This document shows, in pieces, positions 39,719 through 48,675 of a DNA stretch of 64,000 nucleotides (its first letter is position 1; each line of letters starts with the position of its first letter). Origin of the DNA: Halococcus morrhuae DSM 1307 (GTDB lineage Archaea > Halobacteriota > Halobacteria > Halobacteriales > Halococcaceae); the NCBI RefSeq assembly GCF_000336695.1, contig NZ_AOMC01000091.1, positions 38,830 through 102,829 on the forward strand, in the 5' to 3' direction. The notes under the pieces are model-generated. The model was not told the origin of the DNA and did no database searches. It saw nothing but the letters and a program-made list of their open reading frames with translations. The translations under genes and the position numbers were made by a program.

Positions 39719-40006
39719 ATGGCAGACGTAACCATCGACATGAGCGACCGATTGCTCGAAGAGGCCGCCGCACGACTCGACGAGACGGACACGGGGGATG
39801 CTGGCAGCCCGCTGACCGTCGCGCTCGAAAATCTGGATCCGCGCGAGGCGGTCGGGTTCGTCGAGGGCGCGCTCGATGCGGGCTACGCGGTCTCAGTCAC
39901 CGGGATCGAGACGGACGTCTCGCGCCACGGCTCGGTCATCGAGATGGTCCAGAACGACGCCGAGGTCGTCCACATCGATCGACTGACCGCCGACCTCGAC
40001 GCCTGA
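39719..40006 (+). CDS. Uncharacterised small protein (95 aa)
   Basis: A 95-residue acidic soluble protein (MADVTIDMSDRLLEEAAARL ... GYAVSVTGIETDVSRHGSVI ... VVHIDRLTADLDA). The pattern strand-helix-strand-helix suggests a compact alpha/beta fold, but I recognise no family. Its start is fixed by a good TATA box at the leaderless distance, which makes it more convincing than the much longer open frame running through it from upstream, which is antisense to purD and the aldo/keto reductase. Confidence 0.7.
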   Translation: MADVTIDMSDRLLEEAAARLDETDTGDAGSPLTVALENLDPREAVGFVEGALDAGYAVSVTGIETDVSRHGSVIEMVQNDAEVVHIDRLTADLDA

Positions 40007-40034
40007 GATCGTTACGGTTCACCGTTAGGGGAAG

Positions 40035-40529
40035 CTACTCGGTCGAATCGTCGTGTGCGCTCTGTATCGACTGGTTTTGTAGCGCGGCGGCCGTGTTCTG
40101 GATCGAACGCATCGTGCTCGCCGTCGCCATCACCGAGTTCATCAGCGCCTGCTGGCTCGCGCCGTCGGGATAGAGACGGTCTTCGAGGAGGATCGAGTGG
40201 ATGCGGGGGAACTCGCAGGGGTCGCCCTCGTCGTCGAGAAAGGTGTAAAAGCCCGGTGCGCCGGCGAGAACCGGGTTCAGGCCCAACAGGAGCTCCTGGC
40301 GGCGCTCCGCGTTCTCGACGAGCGCCGCGACGCGATCGGTGTCGAAGGTACACTCGCCGACGACGCGCAGCGGCCCCCAGGTCTCCTCCTTGATCACGTG
40401 CAGGGGCAGTCGCGACAGCTGGAGCTGGAGGTTGTACTCGGCTCCGTCCCCGGATTCGCTCTCAACACCCTGAACGACCGACTCGTCGAGCCACGCCTCG
40501 GTCTGCTCGCGGCTGAGGTGGGTCGCCAT
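40035..40529 (-). CDS. DUF2299-like archaeal protein
   Basis: A 164-residue soluble protein resembling the archaeal DUF2299 family. Visible: MATHLSREQTEAWLDESVVQ, a beta-rich core (EYNLQLQLSRLPLHVIKEET, WGPLRVVGECTFD), and a helical, Gln/Asn-rich tail (MNSVMATASTMRSIQNTAAA). Such proteins resemble type III secretion chaperone-like folds in outline, but their role is unknown. ATG 40529 was chosen over an upstream ATG. Divergent from the YyaL-like gene. Confidence 0.65.
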   Translation of the reverse strand: MATHLSREQTEAWLDESVVQGVESESGDGAEYNLQLQLSRLPLHVIKEETWGPLRVVGECTFDTDRVAALVENAERRQELLLGLNPVLAGAPGFYTFLDDEGDPCEFPRIHSILLEDRLYPDGASQQALMNSVMATASTMRSIQNTAAALQNQSIQSAHDDSTE

Positions 40530-40617
40530 CCCGGATGGTGGGCTCGCGCTCGGCAAGAACCTACTGCCGGCGAGGGCGGGCGATGGTGTTTACCCGTCCG
40601 CGGTGTCTATCGGATCC

Positions 40618-42747
40618 ATGAGCACCAGCCGCAACCGACTCGACGAGGAGGCGAGCCCGTATCTCCGCCAGCACGCCGACAACCCGGTCCACTGGCAGCC
40701 CTGGGACGACGACGCGCTCGACGCGGCCCGCGAGCGCGACGTGCCGATCTTCCTCTCGATCGGCTATTCGGCCTGTCACTGGTGTCACGTCATGGCTGAC
40801 GAGAGCTTCGACGACCCGGTAGTGGCCGAACGGCTCAACAAGGATTTCGTTCCGATCAAGGTCGATAGAGAAGAGCGGCCCGATCTCGACCGGCTCTATC
40901 AGACCGTCGCCGCGATGGTCTCCGGACAGGGTGGCTGGCCGCTGTCGGTCTGGCTCACGCCCGACGGTCGCCCGTTTTACGTGGGTACGTACTTCCCGCG
41001 CAAGGCCAAGCGCGGCCAGCCGGGCTTTCTCGACCTCCTCGACTCCATCGCCGACTCGTGGGACGACGAACGCGAGGACATCGAGGGTCGCGCCGACCAG
41101 TGGGCCGACGCGATGGCCGGCGAACTTGAGGGAACGCCCGACAGCCCGGGCGAGGTTTCTCCGGGACTGCTCGAAACCGCCGCCCAGCGCGCGGTCAGCG
41201 ACGCCGATCGCGAGCACGGCGGATTCGGCCGCGGGCAGAAGTTCCCCCAGACCGGGCGGCTCCACCTCCTCATGCAGGCCTACGAACGGACCGGAAGGGA
41301 TGCCTTTCGCGAGGTCGCCGTCGAGGCACTCGACGCGATGGCCGACGGCGGACTGCGCGATCACGCCGGCGGCGGCTTCCACCGGTACGTCACCGACCGC
41401 GAGTGGACGGTGCCCCACTTCGAGAAGATGCTCTACGACAACGCCGAGCTCGTGCGCGCCTACATCGCGGGCTATCGCCTCACCGGCGAGGAGCGCTACG
41501 CGGAGATCGCCCGCGAGACGCTCGGGTTCGTCGAGCGCGAACTGCGCCACCCCGACGGCGGCTTCTTCAGCACGCTCGACGCCCAGAGCGAAGGCGAATC
41601 GGGCGAACACGAGGAGGGCGCGTTCTACGTCTGGACGCCCCCGGAAGTCCACGAGGCAATCGACGACGAGTTCGCCGCCGACCTGTTCTGCGAGCGCTAC
41701 GGCATCACCGAGGCAGGCAACTTCGAGGACGGGAAGACGGTGTTGACGCTCGACACCGCGATCGACGGTCTGGCCGACGAGCACGGAACGACGACAGAGG
41801 AGATCGAAGCCGATCTCGAACGCGCTCGTGAGGCGATCTTCGCCGCACGGACCGACCGCGACCGCCCGGCGCGCGACGAGAAGGTCCTGGCGGGCTGGAA
41901 CGGGCTGATGATCTCGGCGTTCGCCGAGGCAGGGCTCGCGCTCGATGAAACCTACGGCGAGACGGCCGTCGCAGCACTCGATTTCGTCCGCGAGCAGCTG
42001 TGGGACGAAGACGAACAGCAACTTGCGCGGCGATTCAAGGGCGGAGAGGTGAAAATCGATGGCTATCTCGAAGACTACGCCTTCCTCGCACGCGGTGCGC
42101 TCAACTGCTACGAGGCGACCGGTGAGGTCGAATACCTGACATTCGCGCTCGATCTCGGGCGCGCCGTCGTCCGCGAGTTCTTCGACGCCGAGGAGGGGAC
42201 GCTGTATTTCACACCCCAGAGCGGCGAGTCGCTCGTCGCCCGTCCCCAGGAACTCGACGACCAGTCGACGCCCTCCAGTACCGGCGTGGCCGTCGACACG
42301 CTGCTCGCGCTGTCACAGTTCGCGCCCGGCGAGGAGTTCGGGGAAATCGCCGAGACGGTGCTCGAAACCCACGCCGAATCGATCGAGGCGAGCCCGCTCC
42401 GACGTGCGTCGCTCGCGCTCGCGGCCGACCGCCACACTGCGGGCTCGCTCGAACTGACGATCGTCGCCGACGAACTCCCTACCGAATGGCGCGAGCGCAT
42501 CGGGCGCACGTATCTCCCCAAACGGCTGCTCGCACGCCGCCCGCCGACCGACGCCGAGCTCGACGGCTGGCTCGATCGGCTCTCGCTCGACGATGCGCCG
42601 CCGATCTGGGCCGACCGAACGGGAGAGAACGGCGAACCGACGGCGTACGTCTGTCGTGCGTTCACCTGCTCGCCGCCCCAGACCGAGATCGACGAGGCGC
42701 TGTCGTGGGCCGACCGGCTCGCGCCCGAGAGTCCGGGATCGGAGTAG
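40618..42747 (+). CDS. YyaL/SSP411-type thioredoxin-fold protein
   Basis: A 709-residue protein with an N-terminal thioredoxin-like domain (DUF255, about 1-165) and a six-hairpin-glycosidase-like (N-acylglucosamine 2-epimerase fold) domain. Family start: SRNRLDEEASPYLRQHADNP, then VHWQPWDDDAL. The redox motif SACHWCHVM gives Cys53 and Cys56. GGWPLSVWLTPDGRPFYVGT is also diagnostic. Members (YyaL, SSP411) are widespread but their reaction is unknown. ATG 40618 lies about 28 bases after a TATA-like GTGTTTACC (40586-40594). Confidence 0.88.
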   Translation: MSTSRNRLDEEASPYLRQHADNPVHWQPWDDDALDAARERDVPIFLSIGYSACHWCHVMADESFDDPVVAERLNKDFVPIKVDREERPDLDRLYQTVAAMVSGQGGWPLSVWLTPDGRPFYVGTYFPRKAKRGQPGFLDLLDSIADSWDDEREDIEGRADQWADAMAGELEGTPDSPGEVSPGLLETAAQRAVSDADREHGGFGRGQKFPQTGRLHLLMQAYERTGRDAFREVAVEALDAMADGGLRDHAGGGFHRYVTDREWTVPHFEKMLYDNAELVRAYIAGYRLTGEERYAEIARETLGFVERELRHPDGGFFSTLDAQSEGESGEHEEGAFYVWTPPEVHEAIDDEFAADLFCERYGITEAGNFEDGKTVLTLDTAIDGLADEHGTTTEEIEADLERAREAIFAARTDRDRPARDEKVLAGWNGLMISAFAEAGLALDETYGETAVAALDFVREQLWDEDEQQLARRFKGGEVKIDGYLEDYAFLARGALNCYEATGEVEYLTFALDLGRAVVREFFDAEEGTLYFTPQSGESLVARPQELDDQSTPSSTGVAVDTLLALSQFAPGEEFGEIAETVLETHAESIEASPLRRASLALAADRHTAGSLELTIVADELPTEWRERIGRTYLPKRLLARRPPTDAELDGWLDRLSLDDAPPIWADRTGENGEPTAYVCRAFTCSPPQTEIDEALSWADRLAPESPGSE

Positions 42748-42785
42748 ACGCCAGCGTTCTTGATCCCGGCGGGTGAATGCCCGCT

Positions 42786-43544
42786 ATGGACACGGAAACG
42801 TTCGTCGAGCGCCTCGACGACCGCCTCGACACCGCCGCCTACGCCGATCTCGACGCGAGCGCAAACAGCCTCCAGGTCGCCGGGCCGGACGAAATCGACC
42901 ACGCCGCCTTCGCGGTCGATGCCGCGATCGAAACCGCCGAGCGCGCCGTCGAGGCGGGTGCGGACGCGCTCGTCGTGCACCACGGCCTGTTCTGGGGCGA
43001 GTTCGAGCGCGCGACCGGTTCCATTCACGACCGGCTCGCACCCTTTTTCGAGCACGACATGGCGCTGTACGTCTCGCACCTCCCGCTCGACGGCCACCAG
43101 GAACTCGGCAACGCTGCCGGCATCGTCGACGCGCTCGCCCTCGACGATCGCGAGCCGTTCGGCACGCTTGGCGACGAACAGATCGGCCAGTTCGGTCGTT
43201 CTACAGGCATCTCACCGACCGAATTTCACGATCGGCTCACAACCGAGTGCGACCCCGAAAACGGCGTGACGGCACTCGAATTCGGTCCCGACGAGATCGA
43301 GGAGGTCGCCATCGCGACCGGGGCCGCCGCCGACTGGTTCGACGAGGCCGTCGAACGGGGTGCCGACGCGTTCGTCACCGGCGAGGGCAAACAGAAGCTC
43401 TACCACGAGGCGCGCGAGGCGGGCGTCCACGTGTATCTGGCCGGGCACTACGCGACTGAGACCTTCGGCGTGCGCTCGCTCCAATCGCTCGCCGAGGAGT
43501 GTGACATCGAAACGACGTTCATCGACTGTCCGACCGGGCTGTAG
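42786..43544 (+). CDS. Nif3-like dinuclear metal protein
   Basis: A 252-residue NIF3/YbgI/GTP cyclohydrolase-I-type-2-like protein. Metal-binding His motifs: DALVVHHGLFWGE (His-His), VSHLPLDGH, and AGHYATETFGVRSL at the C-terminus. The family forms toroidal hexamers with a dinuclear metal site; proposed roles vary (DNA or nucleotide related, cofactor hydrolysis). ATG 42786 was chosen; an ATG three codons upstream is possible. It follows the YyaL-like gene by 38 bases on the same strand. Confidence 0.88.
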   Translation: MDTETFVERLDDRLDTAAYADLDASANSLQVAGPDEIDHAAFAVDAAIETAERAVEAGADALVVHHGLFWGEFERATGSIHDRLAPFFEHDMALYVSHLPLDGHQELGNAAGIVDALALDDREPFGTLGDEQIGQFGRSTGISPTEFHDRLTTECDPENGVTALEFGPDEIEEVAIATGAAADWFDEAVERGADAFVTGEGKQKLYHEAREAGVHVYLAGHYATETFGVRSLQSLAEECDIETTFIDCPTGL

Positions 43545-43679
43545 TCGCGAGAGCCGTCGATTCGGATTGTCGGTGTCGCGAGAACAGGGAGAAAACGAAG
43601 AGAAGTGGTCGCGGGACTAGTCGAGCAGAGTTCGGTGATTCCAACGGATGGGGCGACCTCCTCGTCGAGTGCGAGCGGC

Positions 43680-45116
43680 TTACGCCGACGCGTCCGACCG
43701 GTAGTCCCGGCTCACCTGCTTCCACTTCTCGCTGTTGAAGCGGTAGTAGTTGAGCACGGCGGGAACGGTCGTCTCGGCGAGGAAGGCCAGCGAGAGCCCG
43801 GTGAGACCGAGCGATGTCGTCGCGCCGAGATAGGCGATCGGGATGGAGACGCCGAAGATGCCGAGCAGCTGGCTGTAGAACGTCCAGTTGGTGTCGCCGC
43901 TGGCGTCGAGCGGGCCGGCGGCCGCGCCCGACACCCCGCGAAGAACGATGGCGAAACAGGCCGCCGAGACGAGCGAAACCGCGACCGGCACCACCGACGA
44001 GGTGGGATCGCCGACGAACGCGGCGACGATCTCGTCGACGAAGACGAAGACGAGCCCCGCCGAGACGAGGTAGACCGCGACCGCGAACCGGACGATCTCG
44101 CGGCCGTAGGCTTCGGCGGTCTCCTCGTGGCCGCTCCCGAGTTCCTGGCCGACCAGGCTGGAGGAGGCGAGACCGAAGCCCCAGCCGGGCGTGTTCATCA
44201 ATCCCCAGATGCGCCGTGCGATGACGTAGGCGGCGACGACGTCGCTGCCGAACAGCGCAACGATGACGAGCATCGGGAACTCCGCGACGGTGAAGACGAG
44301 CTCGCGACCGATGACGGGCGTCCCGATCGAGACGACGTGGCGGATATCGGTGCCAAGATAGTTTCCGCGCGGGTCGATCCGAACGGGAAGTGTACCGAGT
44401 CCAGGAAGGCGACCCTTGACGAGACCGACGGCGAAGAGGCCGGTGACGACAGCGCTCGACAGGACGGTGCCGAGCGCCGCGCCGACGACGCCGAGGCCGA
44501 AGCCGAAGATCAACACGGCGTTGATGGCGATGTTCGCGAGCGCGCCGGCGCTGCGAAGCATCATCGGCGTCCGGGCGTCGTCGACGCCGATATAGACGCG
44601 GCTCCCGATGAGGTTGAGCGCCGCAAAAGGGATGCCGAGCGCGACGACTTTGAGGTAGTCGGCACCGAAGGCGATCGCCGCCGGATCGTCACCGATCAGT
44701 GAGACCAGCGGGGTGGGGACGAGCCAGAGCGCGGCGACGATCGGCAGCGTGAGCGCGATCACGACGGCGACGCTCGATCGGACGGCGCGATCGATGTCGC
44801 CGAGGCGTTTCGCGCCGTAGCGCTGTGAGACCAGTGCGATCGTGCCGGCGGCGATGCCGCCGCCGATGGCGAAGGCAAAGCCCCAGTAGGGACTGGCGAA
44901 GCCGACGCCGGCGATCGCCGTCGAGCCGAGCGCGATGCCGATCATGGCGATGTCGACGGCGTTCTTCGACATCCGGGCGATGCCGGTGATGATGCGTGGC
45001 CAGGCGAGCTTCGTCGTGCGACGTGCTCGCTCGGATTCGAGCAATCCGGCACGAACGAGCAAGCGACCAATGTACAGTACGACTAACCGAACGGGATTTG
45101 ACGCGCGAAATTTCAA
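43680..45116 (-). CDS. MATE-family efflux protein
   Basis: A 478-residue multidrug-and-toxin-extrusion transporter with twelve helices in two halves: KNAVDIAMIGIALGSTAIAG, then a first core with IALVSQRYGAKRLGDIDRAV; second half GRELVFTVAEFPMLVIVALF and SSSLVGQELGSGHEETAEAY. Such proteins export organic cations using Na+ or H+. No ATG fits the start; I used TTG 45116, which follows a TATA-like CATATAAAC (about 45142-45150) by ~30 bases. A later TTG is possible. Divergent from the GlcG-like gene. Confidence 0.85.
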   Translation of the reverse strand: MKFRASNPVRLVVLYIGRLLVRAGLLESERARRTTKLAWPRIITGIARMSKNAVDIAMIGIALGSTAIAGVGFASPYWGFAFAIGGGIAAGTIALVSQRYGAKRLGDIDRAVRSSVAVVIALTLPIVAALWLVPTPLVSLIGDDPAAIAFGADYLKVVALGIPFAALNLIGSRVYIGVDDARTPMMLRSAGALANIAINAVLIFGFGLGVVGAALGTVLSSAVVTGLFAVGLVKGRLPGLGTLPVRIDPRGNYLGTDIRHVVSIGTPVIGRELVFTVAEFPMLVIVALFGSDVVAAYVIARRIWGLMNTPGWGFGLASSSLVGQELGSGHEETAEAYGREIVRFAVAVYLVSAGLVFVFVDEIVAAFVGDPTSSVVPVAVSLVSAACFAIVLRGVSGAAAGPLDASGDTNWTFYSQLLGIFGVSIPIAYLGATTSLGLTGLSLAFLAETTVPAVLNYYRFNSEKWKQVSRDYRSDASA

Positions 45117-45279
45117 CCTTAAAGAGTTCGCGACGGGTGTTTATATGGGTTTTCTTTCTCATCGAACCTACATATATAATCGATCGTGATAGATTGTCCG
45201 CAACGACACGGCAGCGTTTTCCGCGGCATGGTCGTGTGGGCCTCCACCTTTTTGTACACTGGAGTGAAACGAACGGACG

Positions 45280-45699
45280 ATGGTAGCGACGATCCCACTC
45301 GAACGAGCGACGACGGTGATCGAAGCGGGCGAACAACACGCCGAGGAGATCGGGGTGCCGTCGGTGCTCACGGTGTCGAACTCCGAGGGCAACCTCGTCG
45401 CCCAGCACCGGATGGACGGCGCGTGGCTGCCGAGCGTCACCATCTCCCGGAACAAGGCCTACACGGCCGCCGGCCTGAAGATGCCGACGCACGAACTCGC
45501 CGACGTGGCACAGCCCGGTGAGACGCTGTATGGGCTTCAGACGGTCGACGAGGGTCGTATCGTCATCTTCGGCGGCGGGTTCCCGCTCGAAGTCGACGGT
45601 GAGGTCGTCGGGGCGGTCGGATCGAGCGGCGGGATGCCCGACGAGGACGTCGAGATCGCACGGGCGGCCGTCGAGAAGTTCCAAGAACTGACTGAGTAG
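45280..45699 (+). CDS. GlcG/HbpS-like protein
   Basis: A 139-residue protein of the GlcG/HbpS (Haem_degrading) family. Diagnostic: SVLTVSNSEGNLVAQHRMDG (26-45), SRNKAYTAAGLKMPT, and GGFPLEVDGEVVGAVGSSGG. Relatives bind or degrade heme, or act in glycolate and propanediol utilisation clusters (PduO C-terminal). Its place before thiE may mean only shared orientation. Promoter: a TATA-like TTTTTGTAC about 28 bases upstream. Confidence 0.85.
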   Translation: MVATIPLERATTVIEAGEQHAEEIGVPSVLTVSNSEGNLVAQHRMDGAWLPSVTISRNKAYTAAGLKMPTHELADVAQPGETLYGLQTVDEGRIVIFGGGFPLEVDGEVVGAVGSSGGMPDEDVEIARAAVEKFQELTE

Positions 45700-45812
45700 C
45701 ACCACCCGTCCGCGATCGGGAACTTGGAAGCGCCCACGAACGGATCGCCGACGAGCGAACGCGGCGACCGACATTCATATCCCGCCCCTTCGACCACTTC
45801 GATATACAACGC

Positions 45813-46448
45813 ATGAATGTCTCCGGTGCGTATCTCGTGACGCAGGCGAACCGTTCGCGCGACCGTTCGACCGAGGAGATCGTCGCGGCGGCGATCGATG
45901 GCGGGGTGACGGCCGTCCAGTTGCGCGAGAAGAACGCGACCGTCCGGGAGCGCTACGAACTCGCGACGGAGCTCCGCGAGCAGACGCGGACCGCCGGCGT
46001 CACCTTCATCGTCAACGACCGAGTCGATATCGCGGCCGCCGTCGACGCCGATGGCGTTCACTTGGGCGACGACGATCTCCCGATCCCCGCCGCGCGCGAG
46101 GTTCTCGGATCGGAGCGCTGTATCGGCCGCTCGGTCTCGACGGTCGAAGCCGCCGAGGCCGCCGAACGCGCGGGCGCGGACTATCTGGGCGTCGGCGCGA
46201 TCTACGCGACGACCTCGAAGGACGTACCCGATACCGAGGCGGAGATCGGGACCGAGACCGTCGCCGACATCGTGGCCGCCGTCGATATCCCGATCGTCGG
46301 CATCGGTGGCGTGACACCCGAAAACGCTCGCGACGTCGTCGCCGCCGGCGCGGACGGCGTCGCAGTCATCTCGGCCATTACCGCCGCCGACGATCCGGCG
46401 GCTGCAACGCGACAGCTCGCCGATACCGTCGAGGAGGTGGTCCAATGA
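45813..46448 (+). CDS. thiE: Thiamine-phosphate synthase (ThiE)
   Basis: A 211-residue TIM-barrel enzyme that joins HMP-PP to hydroxyethylthiazole phosphate. Signature motifs: GGVTAVQLREKNATVRER (pyrophosphate binding), FIVNDRVDIAAAVDADGVHL, and IGRSVSTVEAAEAAERAGAD, then YLGVGAIYATTSKDV and IVGIGGVTPENARDVVAAGA. It overlaps thiM by ATGA. A second, unrelated thiamine-phosphate synthase (ThiN) is fused to ThiD at 20545, so the organism appears to have both. Confidence 0.93.
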   Translation: MNVSGAYLVTQANRSRDRSTEEIVAAAIDGGVTAVQLREKNATVRERYELATELREQTRTAGVTFIVNDRVDIAAAVDADGVHLGDDDLPIPAAREVLGSERCIGRSVSTVEAAEAAERAGADYLGVGAIYATTSKDVPDTEAEIGTETVADIVAAVDIPIVGIGGVTPENARDVVAAGADGVAVISAITAADDPAAATRQLADTVEEVVQ

Positions 46449-47281
46449 ACGCGCTCGACGGACTCGATCTCACCGACGCTCTGGATGCGGTCGACGAGAC
46501 CGAACCGCTGATCGACGCGCTCACCAACGACGTGACGGTCAACGACGTGGCCAACATCGCCCTTCATTGGGGTGGGCTCCCCGTGATGTCCGACGACGAG
46601 CGCGAGGTCGGCGAGATGGTCGCGGCCGCCGACGCCTGCCTGCTCAACATGGGAACGGTGAGCGAGAGCGGCGAGAACACGATGCTGGCCGCCGGCGAGG
46701 CGGCGAACGAGGCCGGAACGCCTGTCGTGGTTGATCCGGTCGGCGTCGGCTCGACGTCGACCCGCGATCACGTCGCCGAGCGACTGACGACCGAGATCGA
46801 CGTGAGCATCGTCAGCGGCAACTACGGCGAAGTGTCGGCGCTGGCGGGCGAAGACGCGACCGTCCGCGGCGTCGAATCGGTCGGCGAGTACGGCGACATC
46901 GCCGAGACCGCCATCACCTGCGCACGTGAGACAGAGAGCGTCGTCGTCGCCTCCGGCGCGGTCGACATCGTCGCGATCGCCGACGGGGCGTTCGAGATCC
47001 ACGGCGGCGACGAGCTGCTCGGCTCGGTCGTCGGCACCGGCTGCATGCTCGGGATGACGCTCGCGGTGTTCACGGCCGCGCTGGACGACGAACGGGCGGC
47101 GCTCGCCGGCACGCTCGCGTTCGGGCTGGCCGGCGAGGCCGCCGCCGACGAGCAATTCGGCGAATACGCCGGTCCGGACAGCTATCGGACGTGTTTCCAC
47201 GACGCCGTCGCCGGGCTCTCGGAGACCGATCTCGTCGATCCAGCCGAGCGGATCGAACTGGCCGTGCAAAGCGACGAATAG
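46445..47281 (+). CDS. thiM: Hydroxyethylthiazole kinase (ThiM)
   Basis: A 278-residue ribokinase-fold enzyme of thiazole salvage. Motifs: PLIDALTNDVTVNDVANIAL (15-35; usual PLVH.ITN.V..N..AN), TPVVVDPVGVGSTSTR, ISGN-like VSGNYGEVSALAG, and the anion-hole VVGTGCMLG. The gene is coupled to thiE by a four-base overlap, as in many bacterial thiME operons, and supplies thiazole phosphate to ThiE or ThiN. Confidence 0.93.
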   Translation: MNALDGLDLTDALDAVDETEPLIDALTNDVTVNDVANIALHWGGLPVMSDDEREVGEMVAAADACLLNMGTVSESGENTMLAAGEAANEAGTPVVVDPVGVGSTSTRDHVAERLTTEIDVSIVSGNYGEVSALAGEDATVRGVESVGEYGDIAETAITCARETESVVVASGAVDIVAIADGAFEIHGGDELLGSVVGTGCMLGMTLAVFTAALDDERAALAGTLAFGLAGEAAADEQFGEYAGPDSYRTCFHDAVAGLSETDLVDPAERIELAVQSDE

Positions 47282-47423
47282 GGGAAGAAGCCGCGTTCGC
47301 CGGGTTGCTACGGGTGGGAGTACTAGCAGCCGTCGCCGCAGCGATGCCGGCGAACCGGCGATCGATCGGGGCCCGAGGTGGGGCCGCCGATCGGGGTCGG
47401 GGTTCGGGAATGTATCGGTCGCT

Positions 47424-48353
47424 TCAGTCGTCGGCCGGTGCGGGTGCGCTCATGTCGACGGGCTCGGCGTCGACGCCGAGCTCGTCGATGGCGGCCTGGG
47501 CCGCGCGCTTGCCCGAGAGGAGCATCGCACCGAAGGTCGGGCCCATCCGGGGGAGGCCGTAGGTCGTCGCGGTCGCCATCCCCGAGACGATCAGGCCGGG
47601 GTGAGCGACGCCCGTGTTCTCGACGACCGCGTCCTCGCTCTGGCCGACCCACATCGAGTCGTGACCCGGCGAGTCGTGACCGGGAGCGCCGTACTGGCCG
47701 TCCTCGGTCTGGTCCATGCCGGTGGCGTTCTCGGCGGCGTCGGCGATGCCGGGTGCGTCGAGCACGCCCCGCTCGTCGAGTTTCGAGACGGCCATCGCCT
47801 CGTGACCGGTCGCGTCGATGACGAGGTCCGATTCGACGGCGATGGGGTCGACACACGTGATCTCGCGCGGGAGCGCGTGGACGGGCGTCCAGTTCATCAC
47901 GATCCCGCCGACACGGTGGTCCTCGCGCACCACGATGTCGGTGAACTCCGTCATGTTCTGCATCTTCGCGCCGGCGTCACAGGCGGCCTTGATGAGGCCC
48001 GATGCCGCCTCGGGACCGTTGGCGACGTAGAGCCCCTCGCTGTCCTGCGAGCGCTTGTAGTCGACGTCGATCTCGTCGAGCACTGTCTGTGCGGGGTCGC
48101 GAACGGTGATCTTGTTCATCAGGAAGCCACCGAGCCAGAACCCGCCGCCGAGATAGTTGTTCTTCTCGACGACCATCGCCTTCACGCCGCGCTCGCCGAG
48201 CTCCTTGGCGGCCATCAGCCCCGAGGGACCGCCACCGATGATGATCACGTCGGACTCGGTGTAGTCCATGAACTCCTCGGTCCACTCCTGACTGATCGCT
48301 CGGGTTACCTGTGCTTCGCCGACGTCGCTGAACTGCTCGAACTCATCCGTCAT
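47424..48353 (-). CDS. thi4: Thiazole synthase Thi4, cysteine type
   Basis: A 309-residue FAD/NAD-fold protein that builds the thiazole moiety from NAD, glycine and sulfur. N-terminal dinucleotide motif [20 protein letters not shown] (34-53); C-terminal [16 protein letters not shown]. At residue 167, in REITCVDPI, it has Cys at the place of yeast Cys205, whose sulfur is consumed by the reaction. Methanogen Thi4s have His there and use sulfide. The haloarchaeal protein is therefore expected to be a single-turnover, sulfur-donating enzyme, in line with work on Haloferax showing this Cys is essential. ATG 48353 is supported by a TATA box 30 bases upstream. Confidence 0.93.
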   Translation of the reverse strand: MTDEFEQFSDVGEAQVTRAISQEWTEEFMDYTESDVIIIGGGPSGLMAAKELGERGVKAMVVEKNNYLGGGFWLGGFLMNKITVRDPAQTVLDEIDVDYKRSQDSEGLYVANGPEAASGLIKAACDAGAKMQNMTEFTDIVVREDHRVGGIVMNWTPVHALPREITCVDPIAVESDLVIDATGHEAMAVSKLDERGVLDAPGIADAAENATGMDQTEDGQYGAPGHDSPGHDSMWVGQSEDAVVENTGVAHPGLIVSGMATATTYGLPRMGPTFGAMLLSGKRAAQAAIDELGVDAEPVDMSAPAPADD

Positions 48354-48377
48354 GCAACCCAGTGTTACTACCGGTGA

Positions 48378-48388
48378 ATAATATATCT
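48378..48388 (-). promoter_or_regulatory. TATA box of thi4
   Basis: On the minus strand AGATATATTAT is centred about 30 bases before the ATG at 48353, predicting a leaderless mRNA. Confidence 0.7.
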
Positions 48389-48493
48389 TTCCATCGTCGT
48401 GTCCCACCGATCACGACTGCACGGCGTCGTTACTGGCCGATTGTGAGGAATGATCGGAGAAAGATACCGTTCCGTCGCTGTCCGTCCGGTCGT

Positions 48494-48667
48494 TCAGCCG
48501 AAGTGAGGGTAGTCCTCCATCTCGACGAATTCGGTGCTCCCGCAGGCGGCACACTCGCCCGGCGCGTCGTACCGATGGTCCTCCGGGCCGCCCGAGACGG
48601 TTCCGGCGTGGACGCTCTGACAGCCCGTGCAGACGTACAGCTTCGGTCGTTCTGGTGTATGTGACAT
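48494..48667 (-). CDS. Small zinc-ribbon protein (57 aa)
   Basis: A 57-residue protein with two CxxC knuckles: Cys13/Cys16 (YVCTGC) and Cys39/Cys42 (ECAAC), the layout of a rubredoxin-like zinc ribbon. The tail FVEMEDYPHFG is acidic. Such mini-proteins are very common in haloarchaea and probably mediate protein-protein contacts. It starts 8 bases after the stop of the putative glycerol transporter and so probably belongs to the glpK operon. Confidence 0.8.
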   Translation of the reverse strand: MSHTPERPKLYVCTGCQSVHAGTVSGGPEDHRYDAPGECAACGSTEFVEMEDYPHFG

Positions 48668-48675
48668 TGTGGTGG

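Noticed and set aside
37415-40006. 863-codon plus-strand frame across purD and the aldo/keto reductase
   Set aside because: Most of it is antisense to two clear enzymes. Only the last 95 codons, which start at a well-placed TATA box, were kept.
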